This document shows, one piece after another, positions 9,231 to 17,999 of a stretch of DNA of 64,000 bases (the first letter of the stretch is position 1; each line of letters opens with the position of its first letter). Source of the stretch: Chthoniobacter flavus Ellin428 (GTDB lineage Bacteria; Verrucomicrobiota; Verrucomicrobiia; Chthoniobacterales; Chthoniobacteraceae); the NCBI RefSeq assembly GCF_000173075.1, contig NZ_ABVL01000003.1:372001-436000 (forward strand). Reading direction: 5' to 3'. The notes beneath the pieces are model-generated. The model saw only the letters and a program-made list of their open reading frames with translations, ran no database searches and was not told the origin of the DNA. Made by a program: the position numbers and the translations under genes.

Positions 9231-9965
9231 ATGATCCTGCTGCCTGCTATTGACCTCATGTCCGGCGAAGTCGTGCGACTGCGCCAGGGCAAAGCCGACC
9301 AAAAAACCGTTTACTCCAGCGACCCCGCGGCCTTTGCCCAGCGGTGGGAGGCGGAGGGCGGCGACTACTTGCACGTCGTCGACCTCGACGCGGCTTTTAC
9401 CGGCGAGCAGCGAAACATCGAAGCCGTGCGGGCAATCTGCAAAGCGGTGAAATTCCCGGTGGAACTCGGCGGCGGCATTCGCCATCTCGCCGCCGCGGAA
9501 CGGGCCATCGACGCCGGCGTCTCGCGAGTCATCATCGGCACCCGGGCGGCGGAGTCGTTGGATTTCGTGGCGCAACTCGCGGCCAAATTTGGCAGCGCCC
9601 GCGTGGCTGTGGGCATCGATGCCAAGAACGGCCAGGTCTCGGTGAAAGGCTGGACCGAGGAATCCAAGCTGACGGCCCTCGATCTCGCCAAGCGCGCGGA
9701 GGCCGCTGGCGCCGGGACGATCATTTACACCGACATCGCCACCGACGGCATGATGGCCGGCCCGAATTTTCCCGAGACCGAGAAAATGCTGAACTCGATC
9801 GGCTGCCAGCTCATCGCCAGCGGCGGCGTGAGCAGCGTGGCCGATGTGCAGCGCCTCTCGCAAATGCCCGGTCTTTACGGCTGCATCATCGGCAAGGCTC
9901 TCTACGATGGCGCCATCAATCTGCGCGATCTCGTGGCCACGCGCGCCGCTTCATCGAACAAATAA
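9231..9965 (+). CDS. hisA: Phosphoribosyl-formimino-AICAR-phosphate isomerase (HisA)
   Basis: HisA catalyses the Amadori isomerisation of ProFAR to PRFAR in histidine biosynthesis, in the cytoplasm. The 244-residue (beta/alpha)8 barrel has the catalytic aspartates Asp8 (LLPAIDLMSG) and Asp130 (AVGIDAKNG). The phosphate-binding turns are LGGGIR and ASGGVSS. The phrase YTDIATDGMMAGPN is diagnostic. Length is normal for the family. It is not next to other his genes, so the histidine pathway is dispersed in this genome. The start codon lies 58 bp after the heptamer array; a TATCCT hexamer 7 bp upstream could be part of a -10 box, but no clear -35 was seen. Confidence 0.96.
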   Translation: MILLPAIDLMSGEVVRLRQGKADQKTVYSSDPAAFAQRWEAEGGDYLHVVDLDAAFTGEQRNIEAVRAICKAVKFPVELGGGIRHLAAAERAIDAGVSRVIIGTRAAESLDFVAQLAAKFGSARVAVGIDAKNGQVSVKGWTEESKLTALDLAKRAEAAGAGTIIYTDIATDGMMAGPNFPETEKMLNSIGCQLIASGGVSSVADVQRLSQMPGLYGCIIGKALYDGAINLRDLVATRAASSNK

Positions 9966-10067
9966 GCCCTATCCCGGGTCTATCGTGCCAAAGCACGCCA
10001 ACCCTGCAGGGTTGTAACCCGTGCAGCATCTGTCACGCTTCTGTCCCCACCTTCCCGCAGCCTCTCT
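9966..10067. other. Intergenic region with two small dyads
   Basis: The 102 bp between hisA and larC1 contains a short hairpin (CGTGC-CAAA-GCACG, about 9985-9998) and a perfect 14-bp palindrome AACCCTGCAGGGTT. Neither is followed by a T-run, so I do not call a terminator. Confidence 0.4.
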
Positions 10068-11198
10068 ATGAAAGTCCTCTTCCTCGATTGTTTCTCTGGC
10101 ATCTCCGGCGATATGACCGTCGGCGCTCTGGTCGATCTCGGCGTCAAGCCCTCCGCCCTCGAATGGGAGCTCTCCAAGCTCAACCTCGGCGATTTCCATA
10201 TGCACTTCGACCGCAAGCAGCGGCAGCAGGTGGAAGGGGTGAAGTTCGGCATTCACGAAGGCACGACGCACACGCACGACCAGGACGAGGAACACTGCGA
10301 GCATTGCGAGGGGCACCATCATCATGAGCACGAACATGGGCATGCGCACTCCCATGAACACGAACACGGGCACGAGCATCATCATCACGATGAGGAAAAG
10401 CATGATCATGACCACGATCATGAGCATCATGATCACGGCCATTCCCACGAGGAGCATGAACATGGGCACACCCATGAACATGAACATCAACACGAGCCCG
10501 CCCACGCTCATGCCCACGAGCATGAACATGCACACACTCATGAGCACGAGCACCATGAGCATGAGGATGAACACAAGCACGAGCACGAGCATCACCATGA
10601 GCACGGCCAGGAGCACGATCATGACCACGGTTGCGAAGTGGACGACGACCATCATCATCACGGGCATGAGCACGCCCACGGCCGCACGCACAAAGAGATC
10701 CGCGAGCTGATCCAGAACAGCGAACTCTCTGCCTTCGTGAAAAAGCACGCGCTGTCGATCTTCCATCGCATCGCCGAGGCCGAGGGCAAGATTCACGGGC
10801 AATCCGTCGAGGACGTCCATTTCCACGAAGTGGGCGCGCTCGATTCCATCGCCGATGTCGTCTGCGCCTGTGTCGGTATCGAGACGCTCGGGGTCGAGAA
10901 GGTTTTCGTGTCCAAGCTGCACGATGGCTCCGGCACAGTGCACTGCGCCCATGGCATCTTCCCGCTGCCGGCTCCGGCCACGCTGGAGATTCTGAAGGGC
11001 ATCCCTTTCAGCCAGATCGAGGAACCGCACGAACTCATCACGCCCACCGGCGCGGCCATCGCCGCGGAGTTCGGCGCGTCGTTTGGCCCCATGCCGCAGC
11101 TCAAGATCGACAAGATCGGTTACGGCGTCGGCTCACGCGATCTGCAGTCGCGCCCGAACGTGCTGCGCGCCGTCATCGGCACTCTCGTCGAGGACTAA
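10068..11198 (+). CDS. larC1: Nickel-pincer cofactor biosynthesis protein LarC, N-terminal part, with very large His-rich insert
   Basis: LarC inserts nickel into the pyridinium-bisthiocarboxylate cofactor used by lactate racemase and related enzymes. Residues 1-65 (MKVLFLDCFSGISGDMTVGA) and 207-376 (ELSAFVKKHALSIF, VHFHEVGALDSIADVV, PATLEILKGIPF, ELITPTGAAI) match the N-terminal LarC region. Between them, residues ~66-206 are an almost pure His/Glu/Asp/Gly insert with about 65 histidines in ~140 residues, far longer than the short His stretch seen in many LarC proteins. It probably binds or stores Ni2+ or buffers other metals. The protein ends at TAA 11196-11198, where other LarC proteins continue. 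The missing part is encoded directly downstream in the same frame (larC2). No larA, larB or larE is in the window. Confidence 0.92.
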   Translation: MKVLFLDCFSGISGDMTVGALVDLGVKPSALEWELSKLNLGDFHMHFDRKQRQQVEGVKFGIHEGTTHTHDQDEEHCEHCEGHHHHEHEHGHAHSHEHEHGHEHHHHDEEKHDHDHDHEHHDHGHSHEEHEHGHTHEHEHQHEPAHAHAHEHEHAHTHEHEHHEHEDEHKHEHEHHHEHGQEHDHDHGCEVDDDHHHHGHEHAHGRTHKEIRELIQNSELSAFVKKHALSIFHRIAEAEGKIHGQSVEDVHFHEVGALDSIADVVCACVGIETLGVEKVFVSKLHDGSGTVHCAHGIFPLPAPATLEILKGIPFSQIEEPHELITPTGAAIAAEFGASFGPMPQLKIDKIGYGVGSRDLQSRPNVLRAVIGTLVED

Positions 11199-11201
11199 GC
11201 C

Positions 11202-11657
11202 ATGTCCGGCGGTTACGAGACAGACACCGTTACCCGCCTCGACACGAATCTCGACGATTCGTCGCCCGAAATCCTCGGCGCGACGATGGACAAGTTGCTC
11301 GCGGCCGGCGCGCTGGATGTGTGGTTCACGCCCATCCACATGAAAAAGAACCGGCCGGCGGTGATGCTCTCCGTGCTCTGCGAAGTCGGCCACGTCGAAC
11401 CGATGGCCGACATCATTTTCCGCGAGACCAGCGCCTTTGGCCTGCGCACCGAACAAATCGTCCGCCTCAAACTCGAGCGGCGCTTCGAAAAGGTGCAGAC
11501 GGAATTCGGCGAAGTGATCGTGAAGCTCGGGCTCAAGAACGGTGAGGTCGTGCAAGCCGCGCCGGAGTTCGAATCCTGCCGGGCGGTGAGCGAGAAAAGC
11601 GGCCAACCGCTCCGCGCTATTTACGAGGCCGCGACGAGGAGTTGGCACCGCAAATAG
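11202..11657 (+). CDS. larC2: Nickel-pincer cofactor biosynthesis protein LarC, C-terminal part
   Basis: This 151-residue protein matches the C-terminal domain of LarC: TRLDTNLDDSSPEILGATM, GALDVWFTPIHMKKNRPAV and FRETSAFGLRTEQIVR. It starts three bases after the larC1 stop and in the same frame, so a single TAA codon separates two halves of what is one protein in most bacteria. GAGGA at 11190-11194, inside the end of larC1, lies 7 bp before the ATG and is a good ribosome-binding site. This argues for separate, coupled translation rather than readthrough. In Lactiplantibacillus the halves are joined by programmed frameshifting; here the frame is unchanged, so the mechanism must differ. Confidence 0.9.
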   Translation: MSGGYETDTVTRLDTNLDDSSPEILGATMDKLLAAGALDVWFTPIHMKKNRPAVMLSVLCEVGHVEPMADIIFRETSAFGLRTEQIVRLKLERRFEKVQTEFGEVIVKLGLKNGEVVQAAPEFESCRAVSEKSGQPLRAIYEAATRSWHRK

Positions 11658-11664
11658 CTCGCTC

Positions 11665-13413
11665 TCAAAACTCCGGGTAAGCCCCCAACCCGCTCATTCC
11701 GCCTTCCACCTGCTTCAACGCCGTCGCGACCTCGGGTTGCCCGGGTGCCAACCGCGCCGCTTCGCGCAAGTGCGGCAACGCTTCTTCATGCCGGCCTTTG
11801 CTCTCCAGCGCCCGCGCCAGATGATACTGCACGCCCGCCGACTTGGGCAGATCCTGCACGAGTTGCCCGAGTCGCGCGATCGCTTCATCGGTCTGCCCGA
11901 TTTTCTCCAGCGTCACCGCAAGTAGATAGCTGGCGTGTAAATCCGCGGGATCGTATTTCAGCGCCACGCGAAATGCCTCCGCCGCAGCCGGCGCTTTGTC
12001 GATGCGCAACAAGGCCGCGCCAAACTCCCGCCAGATCGCCGGCTGGTCTGCCTTCATCCGGAGCGACACTTGAAACGCCGCAATCGCTCGCGACACATCT
12101 CCTTGCCGCACCCGATGCATGCCGGCCAGCGCAAAAGCCCACGCGTTGTTTTCCGTCACTGCGGCAGTGTGCTCAAAGAGCGTCGCGCCATCCAGCCAGT
12201 AAGCAACTTGATGCGCACTCACCAAGGCACAAGCAGCGAGCACCGGTCCCGCAACCAGCCGCAACGCGCAGGCGGATCGCGACCAGCGCTCTTTCACCAG
12301 CCAGGTCACCGCGAGGAAAATGCCGAGTTGCGGGACGTAAGTGAAACGATCCGCCCGTGCCTGCGAACCGACCTGCACCAGACCAATCACCGGCACCAGG
12401 ATTCCCAGAAACCACAGCCAGCCCATGAGCAGCCACGGTTGCCGCTTCCATTCGCGAATGGCGATCACCGTCACCGCGAGCAACAAGAGCGCGGCAATCA
12501 CCACCAACGCGGTCTGCGGATGCTGTGGATAGGGATAGAAGACGCCGAGGTTGACGGGCCAGACGAGCTTGTCCAAATACGTGAGGTAGGAAACGAGAGC
12601 ATTGCTGATCCGCTCGGTGAACGGAAGCGTCTCGGCCGTCACCACGGCTTCCGCACGTCGGGCGTGAACCGCCATCCAACTCGCTCCCGCGCTCAGCAAA
12701 AAGAACGGCACTTTCTCGAGCAACAGCCGCCGCCAATCGACCGTGCGCCAGCGTTCCAGCGGCCAGAAATCCAGGAGCAGCAGCGTGCAAGGCAGGGTCA
12801 CCGCCATCGGCTTGGCCAGCAGCGCCAGCGCCGCACCGACGAGGGCCGCGAGATACGGCAGCGCCCGCGGCTTTTCTGCGTAGCGCGCATACGCCGCGAT
12901 GGATGCAAACCAGAAGAACGTGCTCAGGACATTCTTGCGTTCGGCGATCCACGCCACCGATTCGACATTCAGCGGATGCAGACCGAAGAGCGCGGCGACG
13001 AACGCGCTCGCCCAGAGGTGGCGGGTCATGCGCCGCAGCGTCAGAAAAAGCAGCACCGTGCTCGCTGTGTGCCAGGCAAGATTGACCGCGTGCATTGCTC
13101 CGGGATTCAGCCCGAAGAGGCTCACATCGGTCATGAACGAGAGCCACGTGAGCGGGACCCACAGGCTGGCGTGCGGATGCGCGAAGGCCTCGATCACGCC
13201 ACGCCAGGAAAGGCCGCCCCGGACGAGCGCGTTTTCGAAGACGTGGCTATTGTCGTCGAATTGAATGAAGTCCGCGCGAACGATGCGGGCATAAGTGCAG
13301 ACCACCGCGACGATCAAAGCGATCACCACATAGGCGACGACGCGGGATTCCGGCAGCGACGCGCGCAGGGGCGCAGCGTTGGCCGGGGCGGAGTCGGAAG
13401 GAGCGGCGGACAT
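11665..13413 (-). CDS. TMTC-like TPR membrane glycosyltransferase
   Basis: This 582-residue polytopic membrane protein has a first periplasmic loop with RADFIQFDDNSHV (the acidic DD pair of GT-C enzymes), then ALFGLHPLNVESVAWIAERKN, a hallmark block of TMTC/DUF1736-like bacterial proteins. Hydrophobic segments continue to about residue 390. The C-terminal ~180 residues are TPR-like (AWAFALAGMHRVRQGDVSRAI, ASYLLAVTLEKIGQTDEAI, YHLARALESKGRHEEAL). It is clearly more distant from the tandem pair at 1.9-5.6 kb than those are from each other. It converges with larC2 (7-bp gap) and is 44 bp downstream of murI on the same strand. Family members are presumed to glycosylate exported proteins or lipids; the substrate here is not deducible. 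Confidence 0.85.
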   Translation of the reverse strand: MSAAPSDSAPANAAPLRASLPESRVVAYVVIALIVAVVCTYARIVRADFIQFDDNSHVFENALVRGGLSWRGVIEAFAHPHASLWVPLTWLSFMTDVSLFGLNPGAMHAVNLAWHTASTVLLFLTLRRMTRHLWASAFVAALFGLHPLNVESVAWIAERKNVLSTFFWFASIAAYARYAEKPRALPYLAALVGAALALLAKPMAVTLPCTLLLLDFWPLERWRTVDWRRLLLEKVPFFLLSAGASWMAVHARRAEAVVTAETLPFTERISNALVSYLTYLDKLVWPVNLGVFYPYPQHPQTALVVIAALLLLAVTVIAIREWKRQPWLLMGWLWFLGILVPVIGLVQVGSQARADRFTYVPQLGIFLAVTWLVKERWSRSACALRLVAGPVLAACALVSAHQVAYWLDGATLFEHTAAVTENNAWAFALAGMHRVRQGDVSRAIAAFQVSLRMKADQPAIWREFGAALLRIDKAPAAAEAFRVALKYDPADLHASYLLAVTLEKIGQTDEAIARLGQLVQDLPKSAGVQYHLARALESKGRHEEALPHLREAARLAPGQPEVATALKQVEGGMSGLGAYPEF

Positions 13414-13457
13414 CAGGGGAAAGGGCTACCCGTCGCACGAGTTGTGCCAGCCGATTT

Positions 13458-14345
13458 TCAGCGGACCACCTGGCCCACCGGTTCGCTGTCCTCGGGGCTC
13501 GAAGCCAGCCGGCCGTTTTGTTCGGCGATATGTTCCACCACGGAAATCGGTTCTCCCAGAAAACGCGCGCCGTGTTTGGCGAAACGCGCCGCATCTCCGC
13601 TGGAAAGAAAGCGCAGCCGTCCACTGCCCGCCGGGGCGAAGCCGGGATGCCGCTCGCGCCACGCGCGGAAACGCTCGGCGACTTCCGGGGCGGGATTGAG
13701 CACCTGAACCGGCGCGGGCGTGAGCTCCTGGAATTCGCGTTCCAACAATGGGTAATGCGTGCAACCGAGCACCAGCGTGTCCACGCCATCGAACATCGCC
13801 AGATACCGCTGCACGGCGAGGCGCGCGATTTCGGTATCCTCCCATCCCTCCTCGACGATCGGCGCGAGCAAGGGCGCCGGCACTTCGGTCACCTTCACCT
13901 CCGCATTCAGTTTGCGCACCTCGGTGCGAAAGGTGTGGGAAGCGACCGTCCGCGCGGTCCCCACGAAACCAATGTGGCCGCGCGTGCGATTTACCGCGGC
14001 TTCCGCCGCCGGAATCGTGACCCCGAGAATGCGCCGTTCCGCCGAGCCGTAGCGATGCTGCAAGTGTCGCAGCGCCACACACGAAACGGTGTGGCACGCG
14101 ACCACGACCACGCGGCAGCCTTCGGCGAAAAGCCGCTCCACGCACTGCTCGGCGAAATCGAGGATGGTATCGACATCGCGTCCGCCGTACGGCGCGCGAC
14201 CCGAATCGCCGAGATAGATGTAATCGAGCTCAGGCAGCGTGCGCCGGAGTTGCCGCAACACGGTGAGGCCACCGTAACCGCTGTCGTAGACGCCAACCGG
14301 GCAGCTGATCGGAGAAGAAGCGTTCGGGAAAAAATCAGCGGGCAT
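13458..14345 (-). CDS. murI: Glutamate racemase
   Basis: MurI converts L- to D-glutamate for peptidoglycan. The 295-residue protein has VGVYDSGYGGLTVL with Asp21, the first catalytic cysteine Cys84 in VVACHTVSC (usually ACNTAS, so Asn is replaced by His) and the second, Cys195, in LGCTHYPLL. The flanking YLGDSGRAPYG motif is typical. The cytoplasmic enzyme acts before MurD. A 13-residue N-terminal extension precedes the usual start; no internal start is better placed. murI is downstream of dapL on the same strand, so two genes supplying peptidoglycan precursors (D-Glu and diaminopimelate) are adjacent. Confidence 0.95.
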   Translation of the reverse strand: MPADFFPNASSPISCPVGVYDSGYGGLTVLRQLRRTLPELDYIYLGDSGRAPYGGRDVDTILDFAEQCVERLFAEGCRVVVVACHTVSCVALRHLQHRYGSAERRILGVTIPAAEAAVNRTRGHIGFVGTARTVASHTFRTEVRKLNAEVKVTEVPAPLLAPIVEEGWEDTEIARLAVQRYLAMFDGVDTLVLGCTHYPLLEREFQELTPAPVQVLNPAPEVAERFRAWRERHPGFAPAGSGRLRFLSSGDAARFAKHGARFLGEPISVVEHIAEQNGRLASSPEDSEPVGQVVR

Positions 14346-14357
14346 ACGGAGGGTTTT

Positions 14358-14439
14358 CTTAATCGTAATCGTACTCTTACTCTTAATCCTTCCCGCTCAT
14401 CGTAGAGATTAAGATTGAGATTACGATTAAGATTAAGAA
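14358..14439. repeat. Inverted pair of hexamer arrays (CTTAAT / ATTAAG)
   Basis: Between dapL and murI, the left arm 14358-14387 is a period-6 array (CTTAAT, CGTAAT, CGTACT, CTTACT, CTTAAT). The right arm 14405-14434 is its imperfect inverse (GAGATT, AAGATT, GAGATT, ACGATT, AAGATT). The two could fold into a long AU-rich hairpin. A shorter copy is found at 37611-37654. Confidence 0.8.
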
Positions 14440-14466
14440 GGGAAGCCGCCAGTGGCGGCCGTTACC

Positions 14467-15705
14467 TCACCACTGAATGGCCTTCATCCGCCGTGCGACT
14501 TCCTCGGCATTGGCGCGGGAGTTGAAGGCGCTGATCCGGAAGTAGCCTTCGCCCATCGCCCCGAAGCCGCTGCCCGGAGTGATCACGACGTTCGCTTCAT
14601 TGAGCATGCGATCGAACATCTGCCAGCTCGTCGTGCCGGCCGGCGTGGAAACCCAAATGTAAGGGGCATTCACGCCGCCGTAGACGCGCAGACCGACGGC
14701 CGCCGCGGCTTCGCGGAGGATCTTCGCATTGCCCATGTAGTGATCGAGCAACGCCTTCACCTGCTGCTTGCCTTCCGGCGTGTAGATCGCCTCGGCGCCC
14801 CGCTGCACAACGTAGGAAACGCCGTTGAACTTGGTGGTATGCCGGCGCGCCCACAGCGGGTGCAACGGCTTGTGCTCACCCTTCGCGGTCGAGGCCAGCA
14901 GCGTCTTCGGCACCACGATGAAGGCGCAACGCGTCCCGGTGAAACCACCGTTCTTCGAGAAGCTGCGAAACTCGATCGCGACTTCGCGCGCGCCGGGAAT
15001 CTCGTAGATCGAGTGCGGCACCGCCGGATCGCTGATGTAAGCCTCGTAGGCCGCATCATAGAGGATCACCGATTGGTGTTCCTTCGCGTAAGCCACCCAG
15101 GCCTCGAGCTGCGCCCGCGTCGCCACGGCGCCGGTCGGGTTGTTCGGGAAGCAGAGGTAAATGACGTCGACGTGCTCCTTCGGCGGTTCGGCGACAAAGC
15201 CGTTCTCCGCCGTGCACTTCAGGTAAACGAGCCCGGCATAGGCGCCACTCTCGTCGGCCTCGCCGGTGTGGCCGGCCATCACGTTCGTATCGACATACAC
15301 CGGATACACCGGGTCGGTGATCGCCACCTTGTTCTGGCTTCCGAGGATGTCGAGGATGTTACCGCAATCGCACTTCGAGCCGTCGCTGACGAAGATTTCG
15401 TCCGCCGCGACTTCGATCCCCTTCGCGCGGTAGTCATGCTCCGCAATGGCCTGACGCAACCACTCGTAGCCCTGCTCCGGGCCGTAGCCGTGGAACTGCT
15501 CGCGCGTGGCCATGTCGTCCACCGCCTTGTGCATCGCCGCAGTCACCGCCGCCGGCAGCGGCTCGGTCACGTCGCCGATACCGCAACGGATGATCCGCTT
15601 GGCGGCCTCGGGATTCGCTTCGCCAAACGCCTTCACCCGCCGCCCGATCTCGGGGAACAGGTAACCGGCCTTGAGCTTGAAATAGTTGTCGTTGAGGAAA
15701 GCCAT
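14467..15705 (-). CDS. dapL: LL-diaminopimelate aminotransferase
   Basis: DapL converts tetrahydrodipicolinate directly to LL-diaminopimelate using glutamate, bypassing the DapC/D/E steps of lysine and peptidoglycan biosynthesis. The 412-residue class I/II aminotransferase begins [19 protein letters not shown], typical of DapL. Other marks are [32 protein letters not shown], and [13 protein letters not shown], whose Lys should bind pyridoxal phosphate. A longer upstream reading exists, but the DapL N-terminus aligns with ATG 15705. DapL is known in Verrucomicrobiota, Chlamydiae and plants, which supports the taxonomic reading. No good Shine-Dalgarno sequence precedes the start. Confidence 0.96.
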   Translation of the reverse strand: MAFLNDNYFKLKAGYLFPEIGRRVKAFGEANPEAAKRIIRCGIGDVTEPLPAAVTAAMHKAVDDMATREQFHGYGPEQGYEWLRQAIAEHDYRAKGIEVAADEIFVSDGSKCDCGNILDILGSQNKVAITDPVYPVYVDTNVMAGHTGEADESGAYAGLVYLKCTAENGFVAEPPKEHVDVIYLCFPNNPTGAVATRAQLEAWVAYAKEHQSVILYDAAYEAYISDPAVPHSIYEIPGAREVAIEFRSFSKNGGFTGTRCAFIVVPKTLLASTAKGEHKPLHPLWARRHTTKFNGVSYVVQRGAEAIYTPEGKQQVKALLDHYMGNAKILREAAAAVGLRVYGGVNAPYIWVSTPAGTTSWQMFDRMLNEANVVITPGSGFGAMGEGYFRISAFNSRANAEEVARRMKAIQW

Positions 15706-15814
15706 AAATAGGAGCGGGACGGTGTAGCGCCACTGGGAGCCCGGCTCAAGGGCGAAACGCGGCTGGCCTTTTCTACAATTGCCACTGCGCCGTCCTTTGG
15801 GTAAATGCGGCCGC

Positions 15815-16363
15815 ATGTGGCTTCGCTTCGTGCTTCTCAGTTTGCTGGTGTTCGTGTCATGGCCAGCCTCGGCGCAATTGCTCGGCAATCTGAATGATTA
15901 CCCCAAGCTTTTGATCTCCATGCACTACCAACCGCCGGAGGGCTCGGCAAACGAAGGCATGCAGTTCGAATGGCAGGACCAGCCTTCCGGTGGCCAAAAG
16001 GTAACTGGAACGGTCCAACCCCTGAAAGCCCCCACCACGAGGTCCGCTGCGCTTCAGAATGCCGCCGAAAAGCCAGTGTCTTCCTGGGTCACGGGAGAAC
16101 TTCCCGAGACGGCGATCGCTCCCATCTTCAACGAAGTCCGCAGCCTCACGGCACTCTTCCGCATCCCGGCGTCGAGCAGTAAGACGCGCGTGAGTAACGA
16201 GCAGTTCACGCTCGGCATCACTCATCCCAATCTCGATGTCGATGTGGTCCTCGTCATTCAGCGCAATGATCCGGCGGCCTGGAACGCCGCGGCCACTCTC
16301 TGGAGCCATCTGCGCGCCACCATGCCTTCCAACGGGAAAGATCTGATCCATGACCATCGCTAA
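15815..16363 (+). CDS. Small secreted protein, function unknown
   Basis: The protein is about 182 residues with a signal peptide ([20 protein letters not shown]) followed by [16 protein letters not shown]-terminal segment ([20 protein letters not shown], then [16 protein letters not shown]) resembles the end of the next gene, so the two are probably tandem paralogues. ATG 15815 was preferred to one 12 codons upstream because the signal peptide starts there. The gene diverges from dapL. The stop codon overlaps the start of the next gene by 14 bp, which implies translational coupling. No known domain is recognised. Confidence 0.65.
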   Translation: MWLRFVLLSLLVFVSWPASAQLLGNLNDYPKLLISMHYQPPEGSANEGMQFEWQDQPSGGQKVTGTVQPLKAPTTRSAALQNAAEKPVSSWVTGELPETAIAPIFNEVRSLTALFRIPASSSKTRVSNEQFTLGITHPNLDVDVVLVIQRNDPAAWNAAATLWSHLRATMPSNGKDLIHDHR

Positions 16364-16854
16364 ATATCTTCTCGGAACCTGGCTCGCTCTTTTGCCGCTT
16401 TACGGGCAATCCGCCGACCTGTTCGAAACACCGGATCACTATTCCCGTGTTCACGATTGATATGACCCTGGCCGGCCAGGGGCGCGACATGGTGAACATG
16501 CACATCAATTTGGTGCCACATCGCAGCCCCGGTCTGCCGAACGACGGCATGCTCGATCTTTTTCATCACAATCGGCACCAAGCTGGGCAGCCGATCGACA
16601 AGAAGCATAGCCTCGCCATCTGCCGTTCCCTGGCCATCGCTTTGGCCAACTACCGGCTTCCTCCGAGTACGCTGGCGTCTCCGGGAAGAGTCGCCGAGAA
16701 ATTGACCATCTCCATTTCCGGCGGCGAGTTGAGCCACGGATCGTTCTGCTTCATTCGGGCCGACTCAGCGCAATGGAAGAAAGCCGGCGATTTTTGGAAT
16801 GCCCTTCGGGCAATGCTGCCTCCGGCCAACGCGGGAGACCTCCCTACGTTGTAG
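16350..16854 (+). pseudogene. Small secreted protein, paralogue of the upstream gene, one frameshift
   Basis: ATG 16350 opens a signal peptide ([19 protein letters not shown], then QSADLFETPD) but stops after HYSRVHD. In the +1 frame the protein continues RITIPVFTIDMTLAGQ through VAEKLTISISGGELSHG to WNALRAMLPPANAGDL and a stop at 16854. The end matches the pattern of the preceding protein ([15 protein letters not shown]). One extra base in the CACCGG region at about 16425-16435 explains the break. As with the other lesions in this window, a consensus error is likely; the repaired protein would be about 167 residues. Function unknown. Confidence 0.6.
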
Positions 16855-16942
16855 ATTCCGCGGACGTCCGGCGCCGAGGGCTCGACATGCCCTTCGCCAG
16901 GACTGTCCTAGCGTCCTGCTTTTCACTACGTATTCAACCCAT

Positions 16943-16971
16943 TGACAATCGCGCAGTTTCTCCGATTTATT
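16943..16971 (+). promoter_or_regulatory. Candidate sigma-70 type promoter of the PEP-CTERM gene
   Basis: A perfect -35 TTGACA (16943-16948) and TTTATT (16966-16971, 4 of 6) are separated by 17 bp. The predicted transcript would begin only a few bases before ATG 16982, so the mRNA may be nearly leaderless or the start may lie further in. Confidence 0.4.
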
Positions 16972-16981
16972 CCCTTCGTCC

Positions 16982-17926
16982 ATGTCCTCCCGTCCCAGCA
17001 TCCTCTCTTTCGGTCTCGCGATCGCATGTATTCTGCTGGCGAGGGAACGGGCTCAGGCGAACCTCATCGCATTGGATAATTTCGAGACGACTTCGACATC
17101 CTCGTCCGGCTTTTATCTAGCGGGGAATATTAACGGGCAAACCGCCACTACCGATACTGTCGGCTATTACACTGGATCCGCCTCTGGGAACCAGATTGCC
17201 GGCTGGCAATCCGGTACCGGCGCCTTTCTCGCCCAAGTGGGCGGTCTCACCAACCCGCTGCTGGTCAGTCCACCCACGACCAACGACGGCAGCTTCCTGG
17301 CGGCGGGCAACGCCAACCCCCGACTGCAATACCGGGACCTGGCTTCCATAAGCCCCCCCGTTTCCTCCGACTATTATTTTAGCCTGCTGCTCTCGGAATC
17401 GGCAACATCCTACACTGGCAGCGTTTACGCAGGGCTTGGCTCTTCTCGTCCCAGCGGTGCCAATGCCACGATCCCGGCCAATGGCTTCAATATCGGTTTC
17501 AATAACGGTGCGCTTTCGCTCTTTTACGGCAACGGCAGCGCCAGTTATGCCACGGAATCCCTGCTGGCGGCTCCCACAGCAAACCAGACCTATCTCGTGG
17601 AGGTGCATCTCTCGCTTTCGGGTCCCAATGCCACTTTCACTCCTTCCATCTACGACAGCACGGGCACGTTGGTGAACAGTCCAGGAGCACAAGCGGTCAC
17701 GGGGACGATCAACTCCTCCACCGACCTCGGCGCGTTTCAAAGCTGGATATCGACGAATTTCACCAATCAGTCGCCATCGAAGGTGGTCTTCGATGACTTC
17801 CGTTTCGGCACGGCAGAGAGCGATGTGATCAATCCGCCCAGCGTGCCCGAGCCCGCGTCCGCCGTTCTGCTGGCGCTGGGGAGCTTGGGGATCGCCGCCC
17901 GCCGGCGGAAGCGTCAGATGTCGTAG
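16982..17926 (+). CDS. PEP-CTERM sorting domain protein
   Basis: This 314-residue exported protein has an N-terminal signal peptide (SFGLAIACILLARERAQA) and a Ser/Thr/Asn/Gly-rich beta-type body (LIALDNFETTSTSSSGFYLAG). It ends with the PEP-CTERM sorting signal: VPEPASAVLLALGSLGIAA followed by the basic cluster RRRKR. Proteins of this class are recognised by exosortase (EpsH/XrtA family), cut at the PEP motif and placed in the outer envelope or exopolysaccharide matrix. No exosortase gene is in the window. The body resembles the laminin-G or concanavalin-like folds common in such proteins, but I cannot assign a ligand. Confidence 0.9.
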   Translation: MSSRPSILSFGLAIACILLARERAQANLIALDNFETTSTSSSGFYLAGNINGQTATTDTVGYYTGSASGNQIAGWQSGTGAFLAQVGGLTNPLLVSPPTTNDGSFLAAGNANPRLQYRDLASISPPVSSDYYFSLLLSESATSYTGSVYAGLGSSRPSGANATIPANGFNIGFNNGALSLFYGNGSASYATESLLAAPTANQTYLVEVHLSLSGPNATFTPSIYDSTGTLVNSPGAQAVTGTINSSTDLGAFQSWISTNFTNQSPSKVVFDDFRFGTAESDVINPPSVPEPASAVLLALGSLGIAARRRKRQMS

Positions 17927-17999
17927 CTTGGGGGAGTGCCCTGACCTTTACCCACATTTCAGTTGGCGTCGATCGAGTTGAGTTGGCGAAGCCGCAAAC

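Noticed and set aside
9969..11030. Apparent polytopic membrane protein antisense to larC1, and a Met/Thr/Asn-rich frame in the same region
   Set aside because: Both are shadows of the alternating His/Glu codons. The real larC1 frame is conserved on both sides of the insert.
10068..11657. Programmed frameshift joining larC1 and larC2
   Set aside because: The two parts are already in the same frame, so no frameshift is needed; the barrier is a stop codon followed by a new start with its own ribosome-binding site.
15706..15888. N-terminal extension of dapL
   Set aside because: It overlaps the divergent secreted-protein gene and has no similarity in character to DapL, which begins at MAFLNDNYF.
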